The notes: generated by a model from the sequence alone, not told the origin. A DNA stretch of 39,641 bases from UMGS1889 sp964540575 (GCA_964540575.1 CAZINI010000026.1:1-39641), one strand, 5' to 3'; counted from the stretch's first letter, positions 15,391 to 23,393 are shown. Made by a program: numbers and translations.

Positions 15391-15605
15391 GCCAACAGCT
15401 CCTTCATCATTTCGTCAACATCGGTGTAACCTTTGAATTTATCGGGATTTTTCTTCATTTCTTCGACCTCGGCAAGTGCTTCAAGGGTTTCATCATTAGG
15501 CACTTCATCAAGCACCGAAGCGTTTCCGAAAAGTGTAATGAATGCGGTTATCTGTTCATCGGAAAGTCTGTCAATAATACTGTAAGCAATTTCTCTTGTG
15601 CTCAT
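15387..15605 (-). CDS. Antitoxin partner of the YafQ-type toxin
   Basis: A 72-residue acidic protein. The N-terminal part (STREIAYSIIDRLSDEQI) probably dimerises and binds DNA, and the C-terminus (KFKGYTDVDEMMKELLA) is the toxin-wrapping helix common in Clostridial antitoxins of this type. It lies first in the two-gene operon, with a consensus promoter upstream and GGGAG before ATG 15605. Autorepression is expected from family knowledge. Confidence 0.87.
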   Translation of the reverse strand: MSTREIAYSIIDRLSDEQITAFITLFGNASVLDEVPNDETLEALAEVEEMKKNPDKFKGYTDVDEMMKELLA

Positions 15606-15628
15606 AATATCAGCTCCCTTCTGCCGTT

Positions 15629-15657
15629 ATTATACCACAGCAAAACAGAAAAATCAA
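15629..15657 (-). promoter_or_regulatory. Promoter of the toxin-antitoxin operon
   Basis: On the minus strand TTGATT (15652-15657), a 17-base spacer and TATAAT (15629-15634) lie 24 bases before the antitoxin ATG. This is one of the strongest-looking promoters in the window. Confidence 0.8.
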
Positions 15658-15674
15658 GTCCTTTCGGGAACATA

Positions 15675-15705
15675 TTAACTTGCTTGTAACTTGCCGGTAA
15701 CTTGC
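15675..15705. repeat. Three 9 bp direct repeats with 11 bp period
   Basis: TTAACTTGC, GTAACTTGC and GTAACTTGC begin at 15675, 15686 and 15697, one helical turn apart, 18 bases upstream of the -35 box of the toxin-antitoxin promoter. They may be binding sites for the antitoxin or another regulator. Confidence 0.65.
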
Positions 15706-15716
15706 CAACCGCAAAA

Positions 15717-15812
15717 TATCTCGTGAAAATCCTGTTGATTTCACAAGATAAACGGGTAGAAATCGACCCCTTTAACACTCACCAACGCACGTTTTAACGC
15801 TCGTGAGTGTTA
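15717..15812. repeat. Two hairpins upstream of the toxin-antitoxin operon
   Basis: The first (15717-15750) pairs TATCTCGTGAA-ATC with GATTTCACAAGATA with one mismatch and one bulge. The second pairs TAACACTCAC (15773-15782) with GTGAGTGTTA (15803-15812). AACGCACG (15784-15791) also pairs with CGTGCGTT (15826-15833), competing with the second. No T-run follows on either strand, so they are not plain terminators. I see no gene in 15606-15840. Confidence 0.6.
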
Positions 15813-15840
15813 GCCAACACACGCCCGTGCGTTCATACCA

Positions 15841-16005
15841 TTACTTCCTCCCATACTGCCTTAAACGTCTTTTCAGATGCGGTCTGCGGCTGATACATCG
15901 TGCGGCATAGATGGTCATGCTCGGAGCGGTATGCGACGCATGTTCCAAATAGCAGGTAATATAAGACGGATAACTGCTGTCAAAAGGGGCAAAGATCTCT
16001 GTCAT
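15841..16005 (-). CDS. Small phage protein, unknown
   Basis: A 54-residue protein, MTEIFAPFDSSYPSYITC..., ending in a strongly basic tail (RRPHLKRRLRQYGRK). GAGAGGAG lies 8 bases before ATG 16005, which is why I prefer it to the start at 16023. No family is recognised. It is between a terminator-like hairpin and the toxin-antitoxin cassette. Confidence 0.55.
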   Translation of the reverse strand: MTEIFAPFDSSYPSYITCYLEHASHTAPSMTIYAARCISRRPHLKRRLRQYGRK

Positions 16006-16034
16006 TGAATATTCTCCTCTCAAATTTAGGCATA

Positions 16035-16061
16035 GAAAAACCGCCTTGTTTAAGGGCGGTT
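16035..16061 (-). terminator. Intrinsic terminator
   Basis: AACCGCC pairs with GGCGGTT (16039-16061) and is followed leftward by TTTTTC. It lies 7 bases after the stop of the 55-residue gene. A near copy lies at 16461-16489. Confidence 0.7.
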
Positions 16062-16067
16062 AAAGGG

Positions 16068-16235
16068 TTATTTTGATACTGTTATTACCCACTCGTCAAG
16101 CTCTTCGTTTCTGAAATGGAGAATGTTCCGCTCTCCGTTTTCATCATCGTAGATTATATAGGAGAATCCATCGGCAACAACGTGAGCTTCGGATATACGG
16201 TCATACAACTTCCCGTTGATTATAACCTTTATCAT
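16068..16235 (-). CDS. Small phage protein, unknown (55 aa)
   Basis: A 55-residue acidic, beta-rich protein (MIKVIINGKLYDRISEAHVV..., ending EELDEWVITVSK). It begins at ATG 16235, overlapping the previous stop as ATGA, and ends just before a terminator. Its first residues (IKVIINGK) resemble the size and style of its upstream neighbour, and both could be small OB-like or SH3-like folds, but I cannot name a family. Confidence 0.72.
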   Translation of the reverse strand: MIKVIINGKLYDRISEAHVVADGFSYIIYDDENGERNILHFRNEELDEWVITVSK

Positions 16236-16438
16236 TTTATCACTTCTTTCTTTATATCAAACACGGGCTTGCCCCCGGAAAAGTGACTGAATGTAACGTC
16301 CATGACGTGCTCTGCTTCTTTCCCGTTTATCCAGATTGAAGTTTGTCCTTTGCTTGATACGATAACAATCTCCTCATCGCTAGGGTCGATTGATACACAA
16401 GCTCTAGGCTCATTACGGAACTTTTTTGTTTTAATCAT
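16232..16438 (-). CDS. Small phage protein, unknown (68 aa)
   Basis: A 68-residue protein with AAAGGAGG 5 bases before ATG 16438. The alternating pattern EEIVIVSSKGQTSIWINGKEA suggests a small beta barrel. It is coupled by a 4 bp overlap to the 55-residue gene. No function is assigned. Carbon-storage-regulator-like size is noted, but the sequence does not match CsrA. Confidence 0.68.
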   Translation of the reverse strand: MIKTKKFRNEPRACVSIDPSDEEIVIVSSKGQTSIWINGKEAEHVMDVTFSHFSGGKPVFDIKKEVIK

Positions 16439-16460
16439 CTTATCCTCCTTTCTGGCATAA

Positions 16461-16489
16461 GAAAACCGCCTTGACTTCTCAGGGCGGTT
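16461..16489 (-). terminator. Intrinsic terminator after the zinc-ribbon gene
   Basis: AACCGCC (16464-16470) pairs with GGCGGTT (16483-16489), followed leftward by TTTTC. It nearly duplicates the hairpin at 16035-16061, including the flanking GGCATA-AGAAA sequence. Confidence 0.65.
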
Positions 16490-16494
16490 AAAAA

Positions 16495-16710
16495 TTAATT
16501 TTTAAGTTTATTGCGTTCTGCGGCATAAGCGGTAAGGGAACCGCAGTATGTGCAGTAAATGTCGTCATCTCCGCAAACAGTGCATTCACAAAATCTTGTT
16601 TTCGGTTCTGAGCAGCGGTTATCATCTTTTATAAGCTGAATACCGCATTTTGAACAATACTGTTGGAGATCGGTATATTTACTGTTGCAAGTCGGGCATT
16701 TCTTTCTCAT
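16495..16710 (-). CDS. Double zinc-ribbon protein
   Basis: A 71-residue protein with four Cys pairs: CPTC and CSKC form one zinc ribbon, CTVC and CTYC a second. AAAGGAGG precedes ATG 16710. Such ribbons usually mediate nucleic-acid or protein contacts; the partner is unknown. It is bracketed by a terminator downstream and is part of the cargo block between the MuF and scaffold genes. Confidence 0.8.
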   Translation of the reverse strand: MRKKCPTCNSKYTDLQQYCSKCGIQLIKDDNRCSEPKTRFCECTVCGDDDIYCTYCGSLTAYAAERNKLKN

Positions 16711-16734
16711 AAGAATCCTCCTTTGGAGCAGCCG

Positions 16735-16896
16735 TTAATTAAAAATAATCTGATGACCGCATTTGTCGCAAGTGAAAGTTGTCGATTCTTTAGGCAAACT
16801 GTTTCCACGGAAATACCCCTTTAAACATTTAAAGCATAATACTTCTTTTCCGTTGTAAAGGTCGTTGTACAGTTTAACGGATTCTTTAGCAGTCAT
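16735..16896 (-). CDS. Small zinc-ribbon protein
   Basis: A 53-residue protein with C21-x2-C24 and C43-x2-C46, a single zinc ribbon. It starts at ATG 16896 behind GGAGGG and overlaps the end of the MuF gene by 11 bases in another frame. The coupling to a MuF gene with a zincin-like C-terminus raises the possibility of an immunity or accessory role, but nothing in the sequence proves this. Confidence 0.75.
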   Translation of the reverse strand: MTAKESVKLYNDLYNGKEVLCFKCLKGYFRGNSLPKESTTFTCDKCGHQIIFN

Positions 16897-18676
16897 AAGG
16901 CGATCCCTCCGGTAATTTTGGATAATGATTCTCTACATGTATCATTATATCAACTAATTCTTGATCTGTCAATACATTAGTGTTCTTTTCAAAAAGTTTT
17001 TCTTCGATATAACACAATCTCTCTTGATACTGCGTGTTCGGACGATTAATCTGCAAATGCTTTAATTCGTGTATTATGGTTTTGGCAGTTTCCTTGATTG
17101 ATTTAGTGTTTGAAGCATATATAAACACCGTATTGCTTTCACATAATGCTAAGCCCATTATATCGGGATTTTCTGGTGGTTCGTATGTAATCTCGACGTT
17201 AACATTGTTGTCTTTGATGTATTTCAGGAAAGATTTGCCCCTATCGTTTTTGGACAACTCTTTATAAAGTCGTTTAGGCGTAATCGTATCACCTTTCTCG
17301 TTTTTGCTGATGTTGAAGTATTCGCTTCCCATATTCGATTTACGACGCTGATATTCACTATTGGGCTGCCCTTTGTTTGCGGCATTTGTTGTGGTAACAA
17401 CGTTAATATTTTTGAAGGACTTTGAGTTTCCTCCACTCGTCGGCGTCCCCTTCGAACCATTCCCCGAAGTTTGTGCCGAACGTGCCGCCCAAGAAGCTCT
17501 TGAAGCCTCCGACCGCCCGAACCCAACCACCTGATTCCTCTCATTCTGAGTGAGCAGTCCCGCAGACTTGGAAAACTTCTCGTATTCCTCCCGCTGCCGT
17601 CTGAGCCTGATTGACTTTTCGGTAAATCGGTCTTTATCTCCCGACTTATCCGCTGCAAGGATCTCCCGTTTAGTCTTTCGGATAGCCCTCTCCATGCTCC
17701 TCTGTTTTTGAGTAGCTTCATAGTAGGTGTAACGCTTGCCGTTGTACTCAAACGGCGGAGGATCTATGTTTGCAAGCTCCTCCTTGGTGTACAGCGGAAC
17801 GTCAACGCCCTCGATAACTGGAAAAAAGTCGTGCCGACAGTTCGCACCCTTCAACCCGTCTACACGTCCATATCCTGTCGCTTCTGCCAGCGAACGATAT
17901 TTCTTGGATTTTCCCGAAAGCGAGTACCAACCGCCCTGCCATTCGGCGTGATCGGGACGTGCTCCCGCATGAGCAGTTACTTCCACAATGTCAGTTTCAA
18001 GCTCTGCTGCATTGTGCTCGGAGATTTTTCCCGTAACCTGAGATATGCCCGTCAACACGGCTCTACGCACCGCCACGTCGACGTGATTCACTACCCCCGA
18101 ATCATAATCCACAAACTGCAAACCGCTCTCTGTGAGCCGTCTGGTGGCGTTTCTGATAGCTGTGATATAATCTGTCGTCCCCGTTTCAACCTGAGTGAAC
18201 GCATAGTCCAAACATTCCCGATATGCAGTCGCAACAGGACGGAAACGCCGCTCACCGTTCGAACCCCGATAGGAAAAACCCATAGACTGAGTAAGATTGC
18301 TCAGCTCGCCCTTCGTCTGATTAACATTTGCAACGACTATCTGTTGAAAAAAATCATTGTATTCAAACGGCTTGTACTCTTTTCCTGCCTTGTCATATGC
18401 ACCCTTGTAAAACTCGTCCGACACCTGAGCAGCATCAAAAAAGAGCTGCTCCACAACATCATCGGACAGCCCGGAATATTCTTTGATTTTGCTCTTAATG
18501 TACTCTGTCCCCGCACCAAGCTCCCGCATACGCAGTATCTGATACTCGGCAGTATCGCTGATATGCCCGACCTTTGCTATCCGTCTGCTTATATCGGCGA
18601 TAGTTTCTTCCTCCAGCCGAAGATACAACTGCTCCAGCTCTGCGGGAAGTCCCTGTAAATATTCAGGTGTTAGCAT
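16886..18676 (-). CDS. MuF-type minor capsid protein with C-terminal zincin-like domain
   Basis: A 596-residue protein. Residues 1-330 are a phage minor capsid protein (Phage_min_cap2/MuF type), with the characteristic GLKGANCRHDFFPV motif; such proteins sit at the portal and enter the capsid. A charged linker with KR-rich helices follows (about 330-430). Residues 430-596 form a separate domain with IIHELKHLQ (H536-E-x-x-H540) and downstream glutamates (YIEEKLFEK), the signature of a zinc metallopeptidase. The DNA of this tail is visibly more AT-rich than the front. MuF proteins with swapped toxin tails are known in temperate phages. TAATG couples it to the portal gene. Confidence 0.87.
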   Translation of the reverse strand: MLTPEYLQGLPAELEQLYLRLEEETIADISRRIAKVGHISDTAEYQILRMRELGAGTEYIKSKIKEYSGLSDDVVEQLFFDAAQVSDEFYKGAYDKAGKEYKPFEYNDFFQQIVVANVNQTKGELSNLTQSMGFSYRGSNGERRFRPVATAYRECLDYAFTQVETGTTDYITAIRNATRRLTESGLQFVDYDSGVVNHVDVAVRRAVLTGISQVTGKISEHNAAELETDIVEVTAHAGARPDHAEWQGGWYSLSGKSKKYRSLAEATGYGRVDGLKGANCRHDFFPVIEGVDVPLYTKEELANIDPPPFEYNGKRYTYYEATQKQRSMERAIRKTKREILAADKSGDKDRFTEKSIRLRRQREEYEKFSKSAGLLTQNERNQVVGFGRSEASRASWAARSAQTSGNGSKGTPTSGGNSKSFKNINVVTTTNAANKGQPNSEYQRRKSNMGSEYFNISKNEKGDTITPKRLYKELSKNDRGKSFLKYIKDNNVNVEITYEPPENPDIMGLALCESNTVFIYASNTKSIKETAKTIIHELKHLQINRPNTQYQERLCYIEEKLFEKNTNVLTDQELVDIMIHVENHYPKLPEGSPYDC

Positions 18677-20043
18677 TATTCATCGTCCCCAAGGCTACTC
18701 GGAAGTGCCGCCTTTGCCTGTTCCTCCGTTTCACCGTAACGTTTCATTCGGTATTCAACAGGCGACATCAGCCCTGCAGAAACCTCCTGCAGCCACACCT
18801 TCTGCTCATATTCGTTATCGACAATAAGCGAATCGCCAAAATCAATTGACTGCTCCACCTTATCACGAGGAGCAAGCGAATAAATATCGCAGAGCATTTC
18901 CATCGCTTCAAGGTGGTTCTCCAAAGCCGTTTTTAATGCCCTCTGAATTGCACTCACAGTACTGTATGAACGCTGACGTGCAGCTTTTATCTCGGTGGCG
19001 GTCTTAGCCGTTTCCTGCATTCTGGATAATGTGCCATATGCAAGCCCCGACAGAAATTCAATATCCCTCAGAAGAGCATCAAGACCATTGAACAGGGAAG
19101 TATCACGAATCTCGGGAGAAAAGGTTTCTATCTGAGAACCGCTGTCCATACTAAGTCCACGATAAAGCCTTTTATCAAGCTTGGGCAGACTTGCTTTGCC
19201 GTCCTTGGAGAGCTCGAGCATAGTTTCATCAACGTGAACAGCCAGCTCAGACCCCTTGTATTCCCACAAAATACGGGAATACTGTTCGTCCGCCTGTTTT
19301 ATGGAATCGACTGCCCTCGCAAACACCGAAACGCCCAAAGGGGAACTGCTGTCGATGTTGTTCGCCCCGGGCATTTTGAAATATGAAAATAGCGGACGCT
19401 TTGCATTTCCAATAGACACCTCTTCCTGCAAATCCGCCCATTCGGGAACGTCTGTCAGAGAGATCCTTCTGCCGATGCTGTCCGAATTGTCCGAAACAAA
19501 AGCGAAGTTCTGTATCGAATACCCCACGGGAGAAAAATCATGATATTCAAGCCGTGTGTAATATCGGCTGCCCTTTGTTTTCCTGTCTGCGAATACACAG
19601 CCCGTAATATTACCCGAGCTGTCAAAGGCGGTAGGAAAGAAGCTGTCCGCTTGAACAAACGCCGTGACGATCTTTCCCGCAGAAATATACGGCTTTAACA
19701 TCAGCCCGCCTTTTGCACAAGCGTATTCGGTAAATACACGGCTTTCGGAAATGATTCGGTTATATTCCCCGGAAAGAAACTCCGCACGCTTTCCGCCCGT
19801 CAGCTCCGAGGTGAATTCCAGCGTAACAAGCCGTGCAAGCTCCGCCGAAACAGCTGCCGCAAGGTTCTTCGAATGAACGCTTTCCGACAGCCAGGGAGCG
19901 TCATTTTCGTACATATCGCACCAAAGCTTCAATGTGTTTTTCATCTTCCCGGAAACATTGACGCTAACGCCAATAGCCTGAGAAATTTCCTTTTTGCCGA
20001 GCATTTTTGAGATCACTTCCTTGATTTTATCGAAAATATTCAT
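18676..20043 (-). CDS. Portal protein (A118/SPP1 type)
   Basis: A 455-residue portal protein, the dodecameric ring through which DNA is packaged and ejected. It begins MNIFDKIKEVISKMLGKKE and carries PWLSESVHSKNLAAAVSAELA and LAYGTLSRMQETAKTATEI, typical of portals of A118-like phages. Its start overlaps the terminase stop as ATGA, and its end joins the MuF gene as TAATG, giving the standard order terminase-portal-MuF. Confidence 0.9.
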   Translation of the reverse strand: MNIFDKIKEVISKMLGKKEISQAIGVSVNVSGKMKNTLKLWCDMYENDAPWLSESVHSKNLAAAVSAELARLVTLEFTSELTGGKRAEFLSGEYNRIISESRVFTEYACAKGGLMLKPYISAGKIVTAFVQADSFFPTAFDSSGNITGCVFADRKTKGSRYYTRLEYHDFSPVGYSIQNFAFVSDNSDSIGRRISLTDVPEWADLQEEVSIGNAKRPLFSYFKMPGANNIDSSSPLGVSVFARAVDSIKQADEQYSRILWEYKGSELAVHVDETMLELSKDGKASLPKLDKRLYRGLSMDSGSQIETFSPEIRDTSLFNGLDALLRDIEFLSGLAYGTLSRMQETAKTATEIKAARQRSYSTVSAIQRALKTALENHLEAMEMLCDIYSLAPRDKVEQSIDFGDSLIVDNEYEQKVWLQEVSAGLMSPVEYRMKRYGETEEQAKAALPSSLGDDE

Positions 20044-21299
20044 CGTCCCTTTTTCCTCCAGATAGTTGACATTGCGTATCGAACAGCATCAATGTGATGA
20101 TTATTCGCATCAGGATAGCCTGAAATTATCTCACCCTTCTTTGTCCGCTCGTATTCATACTCCTGAAACTCAGCAGCAGTATAAGGGCATTTTACGCTGT
20201 CAATAATTATCTCGTTCAATGACTGCAGCCACTTCATAGAATAATCCACCGTGTCGGGTCCCTTCTCCACAGCACGGCAGGACAGACCATAACTGCGATA
20301 GTCACCGATAGATTTAGGTTCCGCACTGTCTGCGATCAGAAGGTCAGCTGACGTTATGCCACGCTTGAAAAGCATATCCGCAGTTTGACGATTTGACTTT
20401 TTATTGCAGTGTACCTCATCGGTAATGAGCAGGCGACAGCGGTTTGAATCGTAATACATCTCGTTGTATGCGTATGGATCCGGAAACCAGCCCCAATCGA
20501 CACCCCTGTAAACACGGTCAAACTGCTTTCTATCCTCGTCCGTAACTTCTCGGACAATTACGTTTTCAAAAACATTCCCGCCCGTTCCTGTCGGGATCCC
20601 GAGATACTCATGTTCATATGCCCTGGGATTCTTGATTCTGAGATGTTCTGCGTCCTCGATAAAATCCTCGCTGAGCCATTCCCGAGGAACGGTTCTGTAA
20701 TCGGACTTTATGACGATTTTTCCCGGCTTGGATTCTAAAGCGTACTTGTTCGCCCAGTTAGCCGCAGAGATTGGAGGATTGAACGACTTAAAAATATAAT
20801 ACTTCTGTCCGCCACGTTTTGCCGACTGCTCAACGGAACGGATCTGTGCTTCACCCTCAAACTGGTCAAGCTCCTCAAACCATAGAATACCGATATATCC
20901 GAATGGCGGCTTGATGGATTTCATTTTGAGCGGGTCGTCCAGACCACGGAAGAAAATCGTTTGACCCGTAGGCTTATAAACAATCTTCATCGGAGAAAGT
21001 GATGTTTTGAATTTCGACGCAAGCCCCAGCTTATCAATTGACCAGATGATCTGATTGAAAACGCTGTCCTTTAACGTATTTCCAAAACGGCGAAGAACAA
21101 GACCGTGCATATCCGGATTTCGGATCATTAACAGCGGAATTTCCTCGCTGACAAAGGTCGATTTACATGACCCTCTGCCGCCCGGTAATACATACTCTGT
21201 ATATTCGTGATTCTTGATGTATCTGTGTGCTTCGTAGAAATGCGGCGGTATGATTTCGGACAGTCTGACCGCCGATGCAGCAGCCTTACACGTCGTCAA
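20040..21299 (-). CDS. terL: Terminase large subunit
   Basis: A 419-residue PBSX/Terminase_3-type packaging motor. The Walker A motif is GGRGSCKST (residues 40-48), Walker B is IGILWFEELDQ (about 136-146), and the nuclease domain shows YRGVDWGW, LLIADSAEP and NNHHIDAVRYA acidic residues. It starts at TTG 21299, overlapping the small subunit gene, with GAGGAGG about 9 bases upstream. It hydrolyses ATP to fill the prohead and cuts concatemers. Confidence 0.93.
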   Translation of the reverse strand: MTTCKAAASAVRLSEIIPPHFYEAHRYIKNHEYTEYVLPGGRGSCKSTFVSEEIPLLMIRNPDMHGLVLRRFGNTLKDSVFNQIIWSIDKLGLASKFKTSLSPMKIVYKPTGQTIFFRGLDDPLKMKSIKPPFGYIGILWFEELDQFEGEAQIRSVEQSAKRGGQKYYIFKSFNPPISAANWANKYALESKPGKIVIKSDYRTVPREWLSEDFIEDAEHLRIKNPRAYEHEYLGIPTGTGGNVFENVIVREVTDEDRKQFDRVYRGVDWGWFPDPYAYNEMYYDSNRCRLLITDEVHCNKKSNRQTADMLFKRGITSADLLIADSAEPKSIGDYRSYGLSCRAVEKGPDTVDYSMKWLQSLNEIIIDSVKCPYTAAEFQEYEYERTKKGEIISGYPDANNHHIDAVRYAMSTIWRKKGR

Positions 21300-21708
21300 T
21301 TATTTGTACCTCCTCAGATGCGGGCTTTTCTTCCTCAGGCTTTTCCCTCCAGCCCTTGAAATTGTTGGTCAGCGAGAATTTTGCCCCGTTGCACCCGTCC
21401 CGATCATATAAACGCCGTTCCGCATACTCCTCGCACCGAGATTTAGCCTCGGTCAGAATGTCGTTGTATTTGGCAGAACGGTGTTGATAGTTTAACAAAG
21501 ATTGCCGAGTTTTGAAGCCGAGCCAAAGAGCAAGCCCCGTAACTGTCGGGGGGCGAGCGTCGATTATTATGGGGACGCCGTATTTATCGGTAGCTGTAAC
21601 TCCGTCCTCGTCGACGAGCGGCTTGCCCTTGCAGTCCTCGAAATACGCATCACACGCCGCCTGCAATTCTTCCGGCTTCGGATATTTCAGCTTATTTGTT
21701 TTCCCCAT
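21286..21708 (-). CDS. terS: Terminase small subunit
   Basis: A 140-residue DNA-packaging initiator. The N-terminal part (PKPEELQAACDAYFEDCKG, then TVTGLALWLGFKTRQSLLNY) is a helix-turn-helix that recognises the packaging site, and the C-terminus (NGAKFSLTNNFKGWREK) is the conserved tail contacting the large subunit. GGGGAGG precedes ATG 21708. Its gene overlaps the large subunit by 14 bases. Confidence 0.9.
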   Translation of the reverse strand: MGKTNKLKYPKPEELQAACDAYFEDCKGKPLVDEDGVTATDKYGVPIIIDARPPTVTGLALWLGFKTRQSLLNYQHRSAKYNDILTEAKSRCEEYAERRLYDRDGCNGAKFSLTNNFKGWREKPEEEKPASEEVQIIDDV

Positions 21709-21755
21709 AATAACCTCCCCTCAGGTAAAAATTTGGCCTACTTAAAAGACGGCAA

Positions 21756-21826
21756 AGCAAAGAATGAGCGGCGTGAACCGTGACTATCGCCACGATCCAC
21801 CGCCGCTTGAATTTATACTCTTTGCT
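21756..21826. other. Long hairpin upstream of terS, possible packaging or control site
   Basis: AGCAAAGA (21756-21763) pairs with TCTTTGCT (21819-21826), and AGCGGCG (21767-21773) with CGCCGCT (21801-21807). It fills the 121-base gap between the late regulator and terS. There is no T-run on the minus strand. Packaging sites often lie beside terS, and late promoters often follow ArpU-type genes, so either role is possible. Confidence 0.5.
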
Positions 21827-21829
21827 ATT

Positions 21830-22270
21830 TTACATTATATCACAGGAATTAGTGAAATGCAATGCAATCTTTTTCAGAGCGTATCCGTGAAGCTGATATA
21901 TCCGCCTGAGCGAATAGTTCATCTGCACCGCTATTTCGTCCCATTTCTGATTGTATATGTATCGCTTTTTCAGCACCCTTCTTTGAGCACGGTCGGGGAC
22001 GACAGATATAAGTTTCATTGCTCTGCTGTGTGCAGCATTCATTTCTGCAAGAAGCTCGTCCGCATCTGCTTCCAGATCAGCCAGACGGCACCTGGATTTT
22101 TCCTCGGCGTTAGTACACCCCGAACGTGTGCCGCTGAATTTTCCATACCGAGCGGGTCTTCCGCCTGTCAGAATACCCCTGTATCTGTCCGCCTCTTCCC
22201 GAGCTTCGATGTACTTGCCTGTTGCTTCCGCCGATTTTTGGAGCTCGGCTTTGACTTCCAAGGTCGTCAC
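21830..22270 (-). CDS. Phage late transcription regulator (DUF1492/ArpU-like)
   Basis: A 146-residue protein. The N-terminal half is a coiled coil, and the C-terminus has a sigma-70 region-4-like helix-turn-helix (QRRVLKKRYIYNQKWDEIAV, then MNYSLRRIYQLHGYALKKI). Proteins of this type sit just before terminase genes and activate late transcription. The start is GTG 22270 with GGAGG 6 bases upstream. Its target is probably the 21709-21829 gap. Confidence 0.85.
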   Translation of the reverse strand: MTTLEVKAELQKSAEATGKYIEAREEADRYRGILTGGRPARYGKFSGTRSGCTNAEEKSRCRLADLEADADELLAEMNAAHSRAMKLISVVPDRAQRRVLKKRYIYNQKWDEIAVQMNYSLRRIYQLHGYALKKIALHFTNSCDIM

Positions 22271-22273
22271 TTG

Positions 22274-22753
22274 TTACCTCCTGTTATCGTGTCTAAAATT
22301 CAACCGTGCGACGTTGCAAGTGTCGCTCTCCTTGTCATAATCGCATGCTGCTCCTCTCTCGGTAGTAGCGGGGCATACGCTGCATAACATCAGCCGATTA
22401 CCGCAGACGGGGCAAAACGCTTTCAGACCTCTTTCGGCAACATTCCAAATCATTGTGATTTCGTTATCGCAATGAGGGCAAACCTCGGTGACTTCGTGAT
22501 TATCGGGAATGGTTGCTTCGATGCTTTCCTCGATATTGATTTTGAAATCGAACGTATAAGCAGGGGCAACATCAGCTTCTACTACGTCAAATTCTGTATC
22601 GAGCCATCTGACAACATTTTCATGATTATAAGAACCGTATCCAATATGCCACTTATTGTCTGATGTGTCGTAGTATTCGATAGAATAATAGGGTCTATCA
22701 ACATCACGGTTAACGATTATTTTGGGGTCTATCGCTTTAATCTTATTTTCCAT
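22274..22753 (-). CDS. Phage protein with zinc ribbon, unknown
   Basis: A 159-residue protein. ATG 22753 (MENKIKAIDPKIIV) is chosen over the 22816 start because the extra N-terminus lies over the upstream gene and GAAAGGG precedes it. The N-terminal half is beta-rich; the C-terminal half has CPHC and CPVC as a zinc ribbon, then CSVC and two further cysteines. Phages often encode such Lar-like or restriction-alleviation-like proteins, but no family is certain. Confidence 0.72.
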   Translation of the reverse strand: MENKIKAIDPKIIVNRDVDRPYYSIEYYDTSDNKWHIGYGSYNHENVVRWLDTEFDVVEADVAPAYTFDFKINIEESIEATIPDNHEVTEVCPHCDNEITMIWNVAERGLKAFCPVCGNRLMLCSVCPATTERGAACDYDKESDTCNVARLNFRHDNRR

Positions 22754-22758
22754 AATAA

Positions 22759-22992
22759 CTACCCTTTCCGTTCTCCAACAGTTGGAGGAACAATCTTGTG
22801 AATGCTCTCCAAGCAAACTATTGCAAGCGAATTGCTCTTAATGTCGGTAAGCTCAGCTTGATAGTAGAATTGATTTCTCTCGTCACGCCTGATCGTGCAG
22901 CCTGTCAGGATATATTCACAGTCAATCGAGTGCCGAGGGATAATCAGCTGCACAGGTTTGCCGAGATTGTATTTCACCTCCGAAATATCCAC
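22759..22992 (-). CDS. Small phage protein, unknown
   Basis: A 77-residue beta-rich protein (LGKPVQLIIPRHSIDCEYILTG..., then SLAIVCLESIHKIVPP). GTG 22992 follows GAGGAGG located in the end of the RusA gene. It belongs to the group of small proteins between replication and packaging genes. No function is recognised. Confidence 0.7.
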   Translation of the reverse strand: MDISEVKYNLGKPVQLIIPRHSIDCEYILTGCTIRRDERNQFYYQAELTDIKSNSLAIVCLESIHKIVPPTVGERKG

Positions 22993-22997
22993 AGCTG

Positions 22998-23393
22998 TCA
23001 GACCTCCTCAATGCGTATCCAAATGCCGGGAATGTCTGCCCAGAATTTTTCTATGATCTCGGAAGCAACAAGAGCGTCATCTTTCCAAAAGCCACAGTCT
23101 GTCATACAGTCCTTGAGCATTTTCTGGAGGTTATCGGTGTCAGGCCGTGTGTATTTATATTCGCCGTTCTTATGCTTGCCCGTGACAGGAAAGCACCACT
23201 TCACTGTAACCCTGACAGCAGTTGTGAAAGGCTGCTCGATCTTATGCTGTGCAAGTGCTGCTGTCAGCTTAGCTTTTGCGTCCTTGACTTCGGGAGGATC
23301 GTAAACAATAGGCTTGCCATTCCTGACAGCAATATTGTGTTCCTGTGCCGTAACGGTTGGCGGCTTCATCGGCATAAAAAACTGAATTTCCAT
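22998..23393 (-). CDS. rusA: RusA-family Holliday junction resolvase
   Basis: A 131-residue endonuclease that resolves four-way DNA junctions during phage recombination. The family motif RPDTDNLQKMLKDCM supplies the catalytic aspartates, followed by GFWKDDALVASE, and the N-terminus has FFMPMKPPTVTAQEHN. AAGGAG precedes ATG 23393. It lies directly downstream of a repeat array with two promoter-like sequences that may drive it. Confidence 0.93.
   Translation of the reverse strand: MEIQFFMPMKPPTVTAQEHNIAVRNGKPIVYDPPEVKDAKAKLTAALAQHKIEQPFTTAVRVTVKWCFPVTGKHKNGEYKYTRPDTDNLQKMLKDCMTDCGFWKDDALVASEIIEKFWADIPGIWIRIEEV

Noticed and set aside
17708..18658. 316-codon open frame on the + strand
   Set aside because: It is opposite the MuF gene, whose domain match is clear, and its translation shows no recognisable features.
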